DNA from: Metallyticus violacea
Lineage: Eukaryota; Arthropoda; Insecta; Mantodea; Metallyticidae
Direction: 5' to 3'
Assembly: GCA_030762175.1 (NCBI GenBank)
Contig: CM060843.1
Span: 24,255,501-24,319,500, forward strand
DNA: 64,000 nucleotides
Within the stretch, counting starts at the first letter, position 1, and the number at the start of each line of letters is the position of its first letter. A program made the translations under genes and the position numbers. This document shows, piece after piece, positions 13,601-29,000 of the stretch. A model generated the notes under the pieces. It was given only the letters and a program-made list of their open reading frames with translations, was not told where the DNA came from and did no database searches.

Positions 13601-16600
13601 AATATTATACACTTCAGCACAGGTTTTCCCTTCCTCCACTGATAGTTTAGAGAATTTATTACTGCTCAATGCTGTTGTTACTCTTAGTATGTCCATCAGT
13701 TCTACTATTTGGCTGAACATGTAGAATTTAGATCTACTGTGGATACATCTGGAATAAGTTTTTTAGGAATATCTATTCCATGAGTGTTTTGATGTTTTAA
13801 CAGTCTATGGTTGGCAGTTATATTACATTTTTATGCATAACAGTATTTTTCACGTAATGAATTATAATTTTATTGCCTCTTGAATAATTAAATTAGATAA
13901 CAGCCAAAATGCTTCCATTTAAGATCTTTTTCACTAATGTTTGTACTGTTGTCTGTAACAACTTTTAGGATCTTTTAGATGAAGTTGTCTGTAATGATTT
14001 TTATCTCTGCAGCTAAGTTATTATTTGCATGTGACCCATCCAATGGTGATTAATCCAGCAGTAAAGTATTTAGTTCATAATTTTCAGTTAGAAAATGAAT
14101 GGTAACAGCCAAATATAAATCATTGTTTTTTGAAGTCCATGAATTTCTTGTGAGACAAATACAATAAATAATTTTTGCTACACATTTATGAGACATTTAC
14201 TTATATGTTGCTGGTAGAAAACTAGAGGCTATTACTTTTCTATTTGAGTTTTCAGTTGTACTACCCATTTTATTGATTTAAAATTTTTCATAAAGATTTA
14301 GATGCAATTTTAGAACAATAGATTCTCTGCATAACTACTGTTTGTGTATGCTCTTTAATTATTCTAAATATTCTTTCCTAAGTTGTTTATATCTAGTTTT
14401 ATAAAATTCCATTCCACTGGATTTATACAATTCAAGTTTTTTGTCTTTGTCTTTTCATTTTATGGTCTAGCTTGGTATATTTATTTTAGAGCAGTTAACC
14501 ATCGAGTGCCTTAAGGATCTATTCTGGGCCCTTCTCTTTTTCTGAGGTATATAAATAATCTTTCCTTATCTATCCAATACTGTTCTATTTTCAGATGACA
14601 CAAGCTTATTGATAAATGGAAATAGCCTTAATAATTGTGCAATTAAACTAAATCTAATTCTGAGCTCCTTGTATGCTATGCAATAGGAGGGTAGGTCCAT
14701 AAGTTTCTGGCCTAACTATTTTCTAGGTATGATAAAGAGAAAAACTATATTTCATTTTTCAATATAGTTATTCTTTATTGCAATACACTTCTCACATCTT
14801 TAAATTAACATTTCAATCTCCCCTTTCCCCAAAAATAGTTGGCAGTCTTATCCGCAAAATGGGCATAAACAACATCTATAACTTCATCACACTTAAATTT
14901 CTTTCCTTGAAGGTTATTTTTTAGTTTTGAGAAGAAGAAACAGTCACTGAAAGCTAGATCTGGGCTGTAGGGTGGATGGTCAATCTTCTTGAAGTCTCAT
15001 TTCTTCACAGCTTCTTTTGCAACAAGAGCTGTGTATAGGTGCATTGTTGTGAAGAAGGTGCATACCACCACTGAGCTTTCCTCACCTTTTCTCTTTGACG
15101 GAAGCACATAGTCAATGCAGTAGGCCTGCATAATACTCCCCATTTACTGTGGTGTTCCTCTTCTTGAAGTAAATGAAGAGAATTTCTTCACAGTCCCATG
15201 ATCTTCTTGATTGACCAAGTGACCTTGGCCTTTATAGGCAGTGATTTGCCAGGTTTATGCCACTCCATTGATTCTCTTTTGGACAATCATAGTAGAGGAT
15301 CATAGTTTTATTCTATAACAATGGTTTACAGAATTTCTCTCTCGTTGCCACAGCAGAGCTCCAAAAATGCCTGACAACACTGACAAAAGATAATTCATAG
15401 CTGCTTTTGGACTGCAGAAAGAAGTCTAGGCATCCATCTTGCACCAACCTTATTCATGTTTAAATGTTCATGAATAATTTGAGGGACTATTGTTTTAGAA
15501 AGGCCCCACCTTGCTGTTGTTATAACTAGAAGTTTCTTCCGGGCTTAGGAGCCGTGGTCTCTTGGAGCTAAGGAGTCCTTCTAGTTATAATTCTGACTCC
15601 GGCCGTGAAAGCTTCCAATTACTCATGACTTGCTGTTATTTCTATAACTTTGAGCTGCCGGTCTCCCATAATTTCTCCTTACATAAGAGCAATGTTTTCA
15701 GAAGAGTGAGCACCTCCAAGGGTCAACCTGCATGCTCTTTGTCTTCAATGCTTTCTCGTCTCATTTGAAAAAGTTTGGCCCATTTTTTTACGGTAGAATA
15801 TGAGGCGGATGCTTCCCCATATACACCGCCCAATCACTATTTAATTTTTTTGGAGTAAGTCCTTCTTTTGTGAAGAACTTAATAACAGCTTGATACTGCA
15901 TTTTGAAAATGTCAATATCTACACATAGCCTTATTTATGCAAGTATATCTGAACAACTGAACACAGTGGAGAGGAAGTTAATAGCTACAATTATTTACTT
16001 AACAGATAAGGGTTTTGTGAAGGTGATAATTCTTATTGGGGAGGTTGGAAACTTATGGACCTACCCTCATATGTGCATTAGTAGTATTGGATTCAATTAA
16101 GACTTTAAAATTAATTTATTATGCTTATTTCAACTCAATAATGAAATAATGTTTTATATTTTGGGGAAACTCAGTTAAGAGTATCTTCCTATTACAGAAA
16201 AATGCCTTACAAATAATCACTGATACACATAGCAGACATTAATGAAAAAAACCTTTTTAGACAATTTTGAATTTTAACTCTCCTCTATGAATATATATTA
16301 TTTTCATGAGATTTTATAGAAAAAATAAAGAAAATTTTGTATAAAATCAAAATATACATGACAAGGCTACCATACAAAACAAATTTACATTGACTGGTTT
16401 CAGCACTTTTCACTTTTCTGTCATCGTTTTCATTATTGTGAAATAGAGAAAACAAATGACGCATTTGACCATTTAAAGCTTGCAATAGTGTTGTTCTACA
16501 GTCTTCGTTAATTCTGAGGCAACCTCTAGGAGCAGTGGCGCTTGCCCATCAGATAGCATCAGGATACGGTGACTTTATGAAACAGTTTCGATCACAGTTT

Positions 16601-19600
16601 CAAATTAACTGCTGTGCTTTTGTTGTCACCACTAAGCAAATATAATCAGTTAGCTTTCTTCACTACAGTTCACCACTTTCTGTCCAGGAAGACTTGATGT
16701 ATGGCAATGTTAAATGGGTGACCAACTTTAAAACTCTGAAAAGAATATGGTGCATGGAAGGGCTGGAAGACAAATTTATAATAGGTGTATTGGGTGTAAA
16801 TTGAAACACTGAGAAAGATTTTATATTTTCTAACAAAGTAAAATGTTTTTCTAACCTCATGGACAGACGAGAAACACAAAGAAACATTCTTTGAGCCACA
16901 GCCCAAATCTGGATACTTGGATTTTTTACTCCTGTAGGAATGTTGTAAAACTGATATTTGAGGATAAATGGTTCAGAGGATTGACTTGGGTAGAGTTATT
17001 ACCTCAAGATCTGGGAAAGAATTGGCATTCTTGACCAACAAACTCCCATCATTTGTCATCAGTATACATCCCCAGATGGATAGGGATAGGTGAGACAATA
17101 TGAGGATCAGACATATATGTCTTTCATCATGCTTCTGAGAGGCATATGGAGAAATTATACATATAAGGTCAATACAAAAATTCTAGTTTGGGCCAATTTG
17201 CCTGCAGCAAAGACAGACTAGCACCAATAAAGAAGGTAACACTCTCAAGATTGAAACTGCTAGCCACATTGATTGGGGCATGTCTGCTTTGCTACTTTTG
17301 TCAGGAACTTGTATAGACATGTACAAGGCAACTCTGTGGAGTGACTACTGTAGCACTAGGATGGATATGGAACAACCATTGTTTGCAATTGTGTCTTGGA
17401 AATAGTTAGCCACACTGCCCCAAGTCAATAGCAACACTTCCCTAGAGACGAAAATTCTGCAGATAATCTCACAAAGGGAATTGATGTGAACCAGTTACCA
17501 TCATTAAAATATGGTGATCTGGCCCTGCTGGCTTGCACAAGATGATGCCTGGCTAGTTAATGTAACAATCACACATTTGCTACTGCCAGAGGTCAGAAAG
17601 ATGCTAGAAGTTCTTATACTTATCTTGGCTGAACCAATCCTGCATGCTTCAAGTTTTGTTACATAATGATGATTACTACATAAAATAGCTTAGGTTCTTA
17701 GATTCATTCAAGCTCAAAAACAGAAATCTACCCATGCCCAAGTGTGACAGTTGCAGAATTGCAATTTGCTGATATTGGATCAAAAATGTCCAACAAGAAC
17801 GATTTCTTACAGACAGAAGCACTACAAAGAGGTGAACCATTGCCCAACACATTAAAACTTGCATGATACAATCCATCCAGATGAAGGTGTTATTTGACTA
17901 GGAGGCAGACTTCAACATGCTGAGTTGTCCACCATGTAGAAGTGCCCAATAATACTAGATAGTAATCATCACTTCACCGACTGCTGGCCAGAGTCACCCA
18001 CATAAGACTGCATTAGAAGTATACACAGTGATGGAAGGGGTGTGTGAAGAATTCTGGATTCTCTGAGCAAGACAAACCATTAAGAAGGTACTGCATTCAT
18101 GCTTCCCCTGCAAAATAGCATACAACACTCACTTCACAGAGATGGAGGCCACTGTAACACTTGATCGTGTACTACTGCCATAAACATTAGCTATAACTGA
18201 TGTTGACTTTGCTGGTCTCCTTCATGTCAAATTCAGGAGCGATGCCAAAAATGAACAAAGTTTTATCCATGTGACCCCAGCATGCAACATTATGTCAGGC
18301 TGCTTGGTAGAGAGGATTCTGGGAGAGGATATTTGGTTTTAGCAAATATTGCCTGTGAAAGGTTCTAGGGCATTCGCAGATGGACAAAGAAGGCATCACA
18401 CCATACTTGTCAGCACTGAACTGCCCTGAACAGAAGACCAATTGCCTTAGACCCAAACCTTGGTGGTGTGCTAACCCCATCTCACTTCCTAGCAAGGAAG
18501 AAGCTAACAACCTCCCATTTGGAGATGAACCGGTGACAGGGAAAAATCTGGCCTCAGAATTTCAATCAAGGGGAAGGTTTTTTAATATTTTTGGAAGAAG
18601 TGGAAAAGACTTCACCTTAGGAATTATCATGAAGTGAAAACACCGTGAAGCCAACAAGGCCCACTAAGGATTGGAGATGTTCTCCTGCATGAAGACTTTA
18701 GACTGCAAAATGTGTGGAGATAGAGAAGTTAGTACCAGGAAGAAATGGAAGAATCCGGACAATATTTGTTGTTCATCAGAAGGTGGATGAGTAAGCTGGC
18801 CCATACAGCTGATCACCCCATTGGAGATAGACCAGGGTGGGGAGAATGTTGAGGGGCCATAGTGAACTAGACACTCTTGCTCCATCTATGAACTAATCAT
18901 ATTTATATTTCTAGAACCTGCCACTAGGGGACAAGCCTGTAAGTTGTAATAAAACGTGTGACTTGTATACCAAAAAAGTGAAAGCATTGTGTGAAAGGAA
19001 ATCCTCATTATTCAGTACCTCCACCTCTCGCAACAATGTCATTGTTCATACCACACCATCACAGTTTCTTCTGCAGGGCCCATATTTTCATCATTGTCAT
19101 CCTTATCTTCATTCGTTTCATTTTATGCAGCATCAGACATTTCCTGTATTCATCCTTTCTTAAAATTTAAAAACAGGAACAGCATCACCTTCAACCACTT
19201 TCCAATCACTCATGTGCACGTTCATTGCAGTCTTCGAAACCTGTGATCAATTGAAATAAATCTCTAAATTCTGCTGCTCTTTAGGGTAATTTCTTATGGT
19301 TTCTTCTATGGCCAGAGTGTATCGCATATGTTTTTGAGATTGTCTTCTGTCATTATTTCTCTTGATTCATTTTACATATAGCAATAGTAATTAACATTTA
19401 GCACTTTAGAATGTGTGCAATGCTCTCTTAGTCATTCTCTGAGAGTATAAAAGCTGAAGAACTTGCTTCTTATAAATTTTCTTCAATTTCTCAATTACAT
19501 CTTTGAGCCTAGAGTTGAATCAAAGCAATGACATTTGGTGGCAAATACATTATTGAAGCCATTATGAATTGTATTCAGAACTTCAGTTGATAAATGACAT

Positions 19601-22600
19601 GGTACATTATTGAAAAGTAGCAAGATTACCATTACCTTTCTATTCATAATAACTTTTAGCATTGGGTATCATTTCTTGGCATACAATTCAAAGAAATTTC
19701 AAAACTCATTCAAGCAGTTTTGTACTTTGTATACAGTAGCAATGCAAGAAACATTTTAAAGCAACTAGGTTTCTTGGATTTGATTATCAGCAATGTTAAC
19801 CTTTGGGTCAAACTAACATCACATTAACCAACACTATAACTTTCTCTTTAATACTTTAATCTGCCAGTTGCAGTTTCTCTTTTTGAAGCAAGTGATTTCT
19901 ATGTCAGTTATTTCCAACTCATTTCTGTTTCATCTGCACTATAGATGTGCTTATCAGTTATCCCTCACTTTACGTAATGAAAGCAATTTTTGTTTCATTT
20001 GGTTGACAGGTGCACTATTACTGGACAAGGATTCTCCTTCAGTGTGCATCTCTGTATGTTATGCTGGAATTTGAAATTATTTTAATCAGCTGGTATTGGC
20101 TTTGAAAGCTGAAGAGTCACCCAGTTTGTTATTAAACTTTAATATCTTTTTGCATGCCAATGAGCCTAATATTGGTTCTCCTTTTTAGTACCTTTGCACA
20201 AACCCCATTGGCCTTTAAAAAATAAAATCATTTCCCTTTCCTCATATTGTTTTTTGTTTTTTAAAACTATCTTTGAAATCAAGTTTAATCACACCTTGCA
20301 AAATGTTTTACCAATTGTGTTTTATGAAAAATTTCCTATCATAGAAGATCCACTTTCTCCTTTCGCTGGTTAGTTTGTCTCTTATTGTCAACACGTAGTG
20401 ATTACATATCATGGAAGTTGCTATGTCTTGTAATGTGTGAAGCAAACTCCATGGACCAGAAGGTTATAAAATGCAGCATTGGTCACCCAACACAGAAAGA
20501 TATGTCATCTAACTTTTTCAAACTGAACATTTTCTTCCCATTTATTAAAGTCAAATGATATGTGTATTATCAAGCAAATTTCATGATCAAAGAAAGTGGT
20601 CTGCTATTTCTATAACAACACGTGTATCATTTTGACAATGCAACAGCCACTGTCGTTAATTAAATAAAACCTGCCATTAATGATGGAAAAACTTTAGTGT
20701 TACATACTGTATGTATATTTTGTATATGCCTATAATTGACAAAAATTCAAATGGAGAACAATGTAGGTTCAGATACACGATGTAGTGGATAACTTATGTT
20801 CAGTCCTACTGTGTTTATACAAATGAATCACCAAAAGATGTGATTAGTTAATTGCAAACTAAAAACATGGATTTATTACTTAAGGTGTTGCAACTGTAGT
20901 TGTTATTCTGTAAATGTTGCCGTGAATTTCAAAAATATGACAAGCTAAATCTCTCTGAGGCATTGCAACTTATCAGTAATTGTAAACTTAATAGAAGTTA
21001 GAAACAGTAAAGTTGATTAATTATACACATTAAGTGGTCAGTATTAGGTGACAGTAAAGTTGTGTCACCCAATGCCAACCTCTTAATGTGTATAATAATC
21101 AGTCATTGCCCCTTCTGAGTCTTCATTGTCCATATGAAGTATTTGAATTTAGATATACTTATCACTAACAAATATCAGAAGAATAGGTCTAATTGCTTCA
21201 AATACCATCTGGTGTGATTCAGGTTATTAGTAGCCATTTTTTTCAGGGACTTCCTTTTTGAGGTATGGAGTTCTTCAGTGTGCTGTAAACCTATGAAATG
21301 GACCCTCAGTTTTAACTCCCTCCCAAAGGATTTGAGCTTAAGATTTTTATGCTCTGAAAAACTTATTGACCTCAGACAGGTTTGAACCTGTAAACCTTAG
21401 GTCCAGGGGAACATGCATTGACCCTAGATCACCGAGATAATAAGCTAAATAAATTAGTAAATTTATTAAACATTCTTTCTGAAAATGCATAAGATTTCTA
21501 GTAAATTACTGCTAGTGTATCTGTGTATGAAAATAGACTCTACTTGGATCAAGTTAATAGTTGGAGTTTTTACTGAAGTATTTGCTCATCCTAAAAAGCC
21601 AATTGCTACAAATGTTTATGCACCAGCAGTCTCTGGGTTCATTTCATTTATATTAATTCAGTCATCCATTCACTGTCTCAAAGATCATGACAATCGTTGT
21701 GGAGTAGTAATTAACTAAAGCATAATTCTTCATGTACTCTAGACTCATTTACATCATTAGATTGTTTCATTAATTATCCTGAATCAATGAAACTACATGT
21801 TTTCAGAATTTGCACCACAAATCTAAAATGTAAATGTAAAAGAAATAATTTGTTTTATGCCATAGTCCTCAAGCCCATTAGTGAATAAAGTTAGTCAAAA
21901 AAAGCCAGCATTCCATGTTGTCTTAATACCAGCTACTGAGAGAGGCTTATCATTTTTTGGCATGAGATGTGATGTACCACACAACTCTGCAGGGGCATTC
22001 GAACTAATGAAGGTTAAAGTGGGGCTGAGAAATGGTCTCTGAACACACCAAATTTGCTAACCTTTGATTGTAAGAACATGGCTTAGTCAAGGTCCACTTT
22101 ATTTACATAGGTTATGAGCTCAGAGATAAATTAAGGAAAGTACAGTTAGCTCATGAAAGTTTGCGGTAATTAATGCACAAATTTTCACAGATAACCCACA
22201 AAAGTTTATTTCTTTCACCTAATTCAGTAAAATGTACTTTGACAGATTGGATAAATAAAGAACACTTCAAAATAAATATAAATAAAACACTGTAATAAAT
22301 TTTAAGATATATATTGCAGTGATATAAATTTTTAAAATAACAAACATATCATGTTTCACTTTAATGGAAAAAATCAGTCAGCATTGTTTAAGTCTTTTGA
22401 AGACTGTTAATTTTTCCTAATTTTGTTGCACATATTTCATAGGTAAACAATGTTCATAAACTAATAGTCATTACAATTTACCATATATGATAGAAATGTA
22501 TCGATAACGATACTAGCTTGGCTCTGTGATATTTTAGCATCTTCCGTCTCTTCCTCTTTATAATTCATTTTATGATTACATTTGTAAGTTTGCAACAAAA

Positions 22601-22973
22601 CACACAACTCAAAAAAGATATGTAACATGAAATCAGCACAACCAATCACACTTCTCACAATGGAGGGAGGAAGCGTGGTTTGGCTTCAATGCATTACGTG
22701 GAAAAATTTGAAAGGAGGGGAATGGTTTAATTGGAAGGCAGAAGTGAAAATTTGGAGTTAGAAATTGACTGATCCAGTAAGATGAAATATTTTATATATA
22801 AGAGAGAGAGGGGGGGAGGGGAGACAAACTGCAAATTATCTGCATGCAAAATAACAAATATTCAAATTCCCAAACTTAAACTTTATTATGATATTATTTT
22901 TACTACTAGTATTAAAAAATTAAAGTTGTGAATGTTGAATATTGAAATACACAACAACAACAACAACAACAAC

Positions 22974-23014
<41 letters not shown>

Positions 23015-26000
23015 AAAATAATAAATACAGATGTTCAATCTATGCATTCCTCAGTTTGTCATATGGGATTTCTCTCATGCTTTGCAACATGTCATTAATT
23101 TACATAATAAATGCATGCATTCTTACAAGTTCTATGTTAACAGTGATTCTCGATAGATGTCATGTATATGTATGTTGGAATTATTGCAGTTGTTTCTTGT
23201 TCTCTCTAAACCTCTGGGGAACAGTAGAATGCTGTCCTTTGATGTAAACACTGTGTTCAGTCTGGAAGTCTATAAAGTCACCCTTTTTTTCCCTATAAAT
23301 CAGAACAAAGCTGTAAACATTCCTGTGGTATCAGCAGCAGCTATGGCTATGGCTACCATGACAAGTGCCATTGAATGCTTGTCTTCCTATTGTCTTAACT
23401 TTTTACTCTAACATGAAAAGTATCTCACTTATGGGATAGGTCCTATAACATTTATTTCTGAGATTTGTTTTAGAGTACAATAGTACACATGTAGTGCACA
23501 AATTCTGGCACATCCTATATAAATAATGTGATTAATATTTTTAATATATAAATCTAAACTGATAGAGTTCAACTCACAAAACAAGAATGGCAAAAAGATA
23601 AAGAAAGAAAGAAGCTAATTTCAACATTCATGTTGCAGGTTTCCGAAGGCTTTACAGAGAGGGAATCTCTGTTTCTGTTATCCAAATGTGTTGGTATCAA
23701 AGTCGCTCAATTACCTGAACAAGCCAAGAAAATTCACAGGCTCTGTAAAGGTACATATTCTGTCTTTTATGTAGAGTAATGTATGTTAAAGAAAAAATTA
23801 AAAATAACTTCACTCAAGATCGTACAAAAATATTACCGATCTATGTTCATAATTCTGTAATGAATGATAACAGAACTTAAAAGCAAGCAAATAGAGTTTA
23901 ATTAATATTATTGTATGATTGGCTTCAATGTGCAAGTTCCAGTTAACATTTTAATTTAAACAGAGTGTAAATTTATTTGCAAACAAATATCAAATGTTTA
24001 TTTTTCTATTTGTTTTGAATACTTTAAATGTAAATATTTACCAGCATTCACTGGATTAAAGACACTTAAAATGTATCACTATGGCAATTTATTTACAAAT
24101 AAATATCAATTGAGTTATTTCTTCAATAATAATTTGTTATATTATATTTCACTGTGAAAATTCCTGCTATTCAAAATTACAATGTCAAGTGTTTATTTCT
24201 CTATTTGTTTTGAATACTTTAAATTTAATTGATTGTCAGCATTCATTGGATTAAAGACACTTAAAATATATGATTATGACATTGGAGATTAAAGACTCAT
24301 TTTCCTATAGTAAGAATGGTACATAGTTTGGTACTTATTAATTTTAAACAGAGAATTATTTAAGAGCTAAAGATTTCACTGGCAGAGAATTAAAGTTGCC
24401 ATCTTTTTGTGCAGGAGTACCAATGGTGATAGCATTGATAGGAGCTCAGTTAGAAGAAAAAAAACAGGATGCTCAACGTAATGAACAACGCTGGAATGAT
24501 TATTTGGACAAATTGTCCAAGAAAGATTATAAGTAGGTAGTGATCATGCAATTATAAAATCATATTCATACATAGTTGTATTTTCCAGTATTGTATATGA
24601 GAATATATATGTGGAATGTTGAATATTTCAGTTATAAAGTGCTTGGGAGGTGCTTAAAATGGCAATTCAGCACCAAATAAGGAAATATATGGCAATTACA
24701 TAAAATTATATGTTCAGTGACTATTTTAAAAGAGATTATCTTCGCAGGTAACCAGGCATTTTAGTAACATTACTCCATTTATTTCTCTCTAAACCACAAA
24801 AATTGTATAAATGTTTATATTTACAAACATAAACTGCTGAATTAATTCACTGCAGAAAGAAATTAAAAATATGGAGATATGAGAGTATATCAATAATCTT
24901 CTATTTTACACATTTATCATTACTGTAATAATATCTTTTCTTTGCAGAAATATAAACAAAAGGTTTTCAAGACAAAATGCTTTATTTGCCCCAGTCGAGC
25001 TATGCGTTGAAAGTTTGCCTGATAAAATGAAGAAATATTATTTTGACTTTGCAGTATTTGTAGAAGATGTGAATATCAAACCAGAGGTAATATGCATTCT
25101 GTTTTTTACATTTATGTAAACTGATAGTCGTTATCATAAGTACTCTGTTATGATGTTCACCTAAAGGAATTAGCATTATTTAATAAATTTCTTTCTTAGT
25201 GTTTGTTAATTAACAAACAAAGCTATAGTTTTTCACAGCAGAATATGTAGGTAAATATTTTAAAATGTAGAAAAATTTCTTTTCAAGGGTGCGTAGTAAT
25301 CCCACCTCTTCTTGTGCACCTAAGCAAATTCAGCCATGACAAGCTTCCCAAGATGTAAAATATGAAGATCTGAAGACTTGCAAACATCTTTTATTAAAAT
25401 CAAGAAAAATTGAAGTTGCCCAGTTCTACTTAATTGCCAGGCATGATTGCCTGTCAGAACATCTCTTTAGGATGAAAGCATTCGAGGAAGGCACTGCCCA
25501 TTGGCCAAGAATACTACCCTAAACAAAGAACATCTACTGAAATACAGTGAACTTAATAGTAACAAGCAAATTAAAAATAATTTGGAAGCTCTTTATTGGG
25601 AAGCTAGGGAAAAAAATCATGAACATAAATATCCCCAATGGACACTAGCAACCAACCTATAAGTCTCTTTACAAAATATTAGTTGTTCCACTTGCTACCA
25701 AACCTGGAATTTCTTTAATTATCCTAACATAATGAAGATATTGCCACGAAATATGAAGTGAACTTCTCATTTTATGAAAGATGTGAAGAAACAGCATATG
25801 CTACTATCTGTGTCTAAACAGTATTGAATCTGGTGCACCATATTTTGGGAAGTTCTTGTCAATTCATCTGCTGTCACTGCCTAAATTTCTTCATTAATGC
25901 TTGCTTTCAAGACGTCTAGGTTCTTGGTTTTTGTGGTTAACTCTCCTTTCAGATATTCTCATAAAAATAATCAGGCAGTGTCAAATCAGATAAGTGTGAT

Positions 26001-29000
26001 GGCTCTGTTTCCTGTGAAAGTCGGCATAATGATTTTTTAGGAGATGCAAGTAGACAGTCTTTCATATTCTGGATTGTTTCCTCAGTCATTTGTGGATAAC
26101 TTTCTGCAATGTCACTTAATAAAATTTCTTTGGTTTCCACTTTCTTTGGCAATGCCCAAATGCTGGACCTTCTGCAATGTCATCTAATAAAATTTCTTTG
26201 GTTTCTACTTTCTTTGGCAAATGCTGGACTTGCAGGGCAGATGTGGACCTTCAACCCTCTCCAGGAATTGCTGTTTATTGATTATGTTTTCCAGTAAGTG
26301 CGAATGGTAAACCCCATCTCCTCCAGAATATACTGATACATTTTTCAACTATCCTGTATGAACTCACACATATACAAACTCTCATGAACAACAACTGTAA
26401 TTTGTAGTCACTCTGAGCCAAATGACAACAAAGAATGGAACCAGCAGAGAAGTGCTCAGACAGGAAATATGCTGGCTGGCAGACTGCTGCTCTGTGTTAT
26501 AAGATTGCAATATCATCATTGGTGTAAAAAATCATTAAGAAATGCCAAGTTCAGTAGCTAGAGGAACACCTGATAGGTAAACAGTTCTGATGAATTCTTT
26601 TCTTTTCTTTTCTTTTGTTTACAGAAAGTTCAAAGCTTTTCTCCCATACAGATAATAGACATTAAAATTTAGTTAAAACCTTTCTTTTTCACTTTTCAAA
26701 AAACTAAAAATATAGCTAACATTGCAGGAATATGTAAATTATAGTAAATTACTCTCGCATTTATAGAATACAAATAAAATATAATTTAAAATAAATTTAC
26801 TGTTAGAAGTCTTCCTATACAATAAACCATTCTATTAGTTTTTAATTAATTGCATCAATCTATAATTTGTAATTCTTGGACTACTGTAGGCATGACACTT
26901 AAGAATACATTGTACTCCCTCCCTTTTTACAAAAAGTGGTAGTAATGTCACTTGCTTTGATTTGTTCTAATGATCATCTCTATTTGCTTTGTAGTTCATA
27001 TATGGTGACAGAACTTTTGATATTTCCATCTGGAACAGAAATATATATTTTTTATTACATTTATTGCTGCAGTTATATCTGGTCTGGTAGGCAGAGTATT
27101 ATCACAATCGCTTTCACTTTTTTCACTTTTATCCTCTACTTGAATATGTGAATCCATCATATCTTCCACAGACATGACAACTTCATTATAGATTTGGAGG
27201 AAAACTTGTACTGGATAACCAATTTGCAACATCATCTTTTCCTCATCCTCTTCTTTTTCATATTCTTCTTCCTCCTCCTCTTCTTCATATTCCTCTTCCT
27301 GTAACCTGCTTCCATCAGTCTCAACTAGCTGGAAGTAGTCAGCTTTCAGAAAAAATAAATGGTGGATGCTTAATCTTCCTCCTGCAACAAAATGTAAGGC
27401 ATCAAGAATAAAAAACTTCAAGATGGTTAAGTCCTCTACAGCTTCCATCAAACTTAATGCTTTATGTAAGTACTATGCTTTTTCTGAATTAAGATTTAAA
27501 AGCATGTTCTTTCAGAAGAAAGAAACTTATCACAAAGGATGTTTATGTGGGTGTTCTGACAAATGTGGTGAAACTGTGGCCTCAGGGAGGTAATAGGTAT
27601 TTTACAGGATGGTGCACCAACCTTATGAGCCATTAAGTGCAAAATTGGTTGCGGGATAACATGGATATGTTCTGGTCTAAAGAATTCTGGCCTCTCAATA
27701 GCCCCATTTTGAATCCCCTCAACTATTATGTTTGGCTACTAACACACACCCTAACTCATTTTTATGCAGCACTATCGAATCAGCATTTGCAAATATGAAT
27801 AGCACTGTTTTACAGAGAGTATATGAGTGACTCAGGCCAAGGATGGAGGCAGTCATTGCAGCTGAGGAGGATTCCATAAAATAGTTATACTCTAGACAAG
27901 TCACACAACTGACAGGCAAAAGAATTTTTTGCAATTGAATTTTTTGTCTAATGAAATTTTTATTTAAATATGTTAAATTTGTCCAGATTTAAGCACCACA
28001 ACCTGTATAAAATAAATTATAGTGGTTTTTGAATCTCTCGATCCATCCATTTGATGTAGAAAAGTTTGCAATACTAAGCATATCTGCCACTTTATGTGAT
28101 TTTTCATGTAACAGTATGCTGTTTATCGGAATGTTTGAAGAATGTGCAGTTTGGAACCAGTTCTTTAAAATTTTTTCCAATTCTGCATATTTAGATTAAG
28201 TGACTTACTTCCTTTTCTTGCAGCTTGAACCATTTTTATTAACATTTTTTATAATCAAGTTATTTAGTTTTAATAATTGTGTTGAGTCTAGACATGGATA
28301 TTCATAAATTTTGTTGAAGTACTGTATGTGTTCCTCTGTGAACTTTAACTTGAAGAATGTTCAGTTTCTCCATAGAAAATCTCTTTAAAAACACTTGCAC
28401 AATTGCAATGTGATCTGCAAAAATACAAATCATGTGGAACACGATGCCCCCACTACTCACAATAAAACCACAGGGAAACTCTAGGTTTGTGTAGTGTGTG
28501 GCTTAGATTGCAATTGCTTTTTATGGTCATGCCTTAAGTATTCACACCCATCATGCTGTCTTTTATTTTGAAAAACATAATCTTTTGGGTGTAATCGCTG
28601 TTCCACAAAGTGTAAATGGCAGGAAATATAAAATTTCATAAGTATAAAAGCAGTTATAAATTTACATTCTGAGTAAAGGGAAATTGAGGGTAAAAAAAAT
28701 TTTGTAAATGTTGAGAAAATGTAAATTTCGGGAATATAAAGTGTGGTTATACTATGGCATAATGGCAACACCATTAATGATAGATTATAATAATAAATTT
28801 ATTTACTGTCAAAAGACTTGTTACAAGTGTCTGATGTTGTCAAAAATGATTCACAAGTTACAAATTATTTAAAAAATACACATAAAAAATAATCCCTTAT
28901 TATATTGCTATAGTTTGTCTAACCTATATATATATATATATATATACACACACATCAATATATTGGGTACTTTTTTAACTCGTGCTTAAATTTATTGTGC

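Noticed and set aside
18380..18637. 85-codon + frame as a separate small gene
   Set aside because: Lies within the BEL/Pao remnant; it is an alternative frame of that fossil.
22942..23247. 101-codon open frame with poly-Thr and poly-Ile
   Set aside because: Driven by an ACA/ATA microsatellite; nothing domain-like afterwards.
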